A DNA stretch of 64,000 nt from Parietaria judaica (lineage: Eukaryota; Streptophyta; Magnoliopsida; Rosales; Urticaceae): contig OX940862.1 in the NCBI GenBank assembly GCA_954871525.1, forward strand, positions 34,774,232 through 34,838,231, in the 5' to 3' direction. The notes under the pieces are model-generated. The model had not been told where the DNA came from. It was given only the letters and a program-made list of their open reading frames with translations, and did no database searches. A program made the position numbers and the translations under genes. Each line of letters starts with the position of its first letter. Within the stretch, counting starts at the first letter, position 1. Shown here piece after piece: positions 63,389 through 64,000 of the stretch.

Positions 63389-64000
63389 ATGGTTGGTCTG
63401 AGAGAGTCGTGGTGCTTCTGCAAGGGAGTGAGCAAGTCCGAGAGGATGAAGGGCGCCATTTTCTCCGGCAAGGCTCTGGCCATGGCCGGAATCTCCGCCT
63501 CCGGGAGCGGAATCTCCGGCGCCGGGTTCCTCATCCACAGGAACCTGCTCCTGACCACTCACGTCAACCTTCCCTCGGTCGCCGCCGCCGACACCGCCGA
63601 GATCCGGCTCCAGAACGGCGTCGCTGCCTCTCTCGCTCCTCACAGGTTCGCCATTGTTGGACCTTCTTTCGAAATTAAACCAGTGTGCTCTTTTGGGAAA
63701 GTAATGTGATTGTTCTGAATGCGATTTGAGGAGATTCATCTCTCTCTCTCTCTCGCCCTAATTCTCAAATTGCTTCGTAGGTCAAATCAAATTTCGCCGA
63801 CATTGTTGAGCTGTTATTAGAAATTCAAAATTCCGTGTATGATTCTGTATAGTGTTGATCAGAGCAATTTTATCTGGTATTGTGGGTCTTCTCTTTGTCA
63901 TTTGACCTAATTAACACCATAGTGAGTTGATTAGCTATGTTGAAGATGTCATTTTCAAGCACCAACTAGATTTTCTTGTCCTCTTTCATGGCTTTTAGGT
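63389..64000 (+). CDS. Trypsin-like-fold protein, first exon (cut by window end)
   Basis: The ATG at 63389 opens MVGLRESWCFCKGVSKSERM, a Cys-containing lead seen in an uncharacterised plant protein family. Then GISGAGFLIHRNLLLTTHVN follows, which fits the first barrel of a chymotrypsin-fold protease (glycine-rich strand, then LLTTH with the likely catalytic His). Exon 1 ends at 63645 (CACAG|GTTCGCC), and an acceptor TTTTAG at about 63993-63998 lies two bases before the window edge, so exon 2 begins at 63999. The reading frame would continue there. Catalytic Asp and Ser lie outside. The GC-rich exon stands out from its AT-rich surroundings. The family is inferred; protease activity is unproven. 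Confidence 0.7.

Overview
The window is nuclear DNA of a flowering plant, most likely a eudicot. It is AT-rich, the host genes are split by short GT-AG introns, and it is full of plant-type LTR retrotransposons and small hAT- and Mutator-like elements. I cannot name the species.

Host genes. (1) Between about 4.6 and 44.3 kb there is a minus-strand array of eight related genes and gene pieces at 4.6, 6.6, 9.0, 13.0, 16.2, 18.0, 34.2 and 43.9 kb. They have the fold signature of plant Werner-like 3'-5' exonuclease-domain proteins, but the catalytic acids are lost. Three copies are open (4594-5319, 12994-13593, 16187-16882); the others carry frameshifts, stops, truncations or an internal deletion. 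(2) A plus-strand gene at 10972-12300 encodes a 107-aa IGR-motif protein resembling mitochondrial ribosomal protein mS41. (3) A plant SANT-domain gene at 46165-50242 is interrupted by a retrotransposon. (4) An intact four-exon RPB10 gene (RNA polymerase subunit, 71 aa) lies at 51159-52276. (5) The first exon of a trypsin-like-fold protein gene starts at 63389 and runs off the end.

Retrotransposons. A 12.2-kb Ty3/gypsy element of Tat type (21885-34103, minus) has gag, protease and pol plus a spliced antisense gene with its own TATA box. An 8.3-kb Ty1/copia element (34631-42918, minus) has LTRs that look identical but lacks protease and the integrase N terminus. A 2.2-kb Gag-only element (46429-48633, plus) sits inside the SANT gene. 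A 4.9-kb non-coding LARD-type element (55010-59896) is full of tandem repeats. An older short element (2188-4584) carries a gag remnant. Matching target-site duplications of 5 bp flank the copia, Gag-only and LARD elements.

Small DNA elements. hAT-type elements with 8-bp duplications lie at 3210-4021, 8094-8668, 11984-12147 and 52934-53448. Mutator-type elements lie at 191-924 and 62569-63015 (9-bp duplications), with a relative at 19120-19345. A distinctive family packed with TCGCGA words occurs at 15091-15373, 60635-60897 and 61195-61468.

Without the two large retrotransposons the exonuclease-like array would span about 19 kb, one copy every 2-2.5 kb. The region therefore reads as a decaying tandem family that later became a target for young retrotransposons. 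The most unusual signals are the catalytically dead exonuclease array, the TCGCGA elements, the UAG-CAA-UUA stop context before pol in the Tat element, the hairpin-rich leader of the copia element, and the recent Gag-only insertion that splits the SANT gene.
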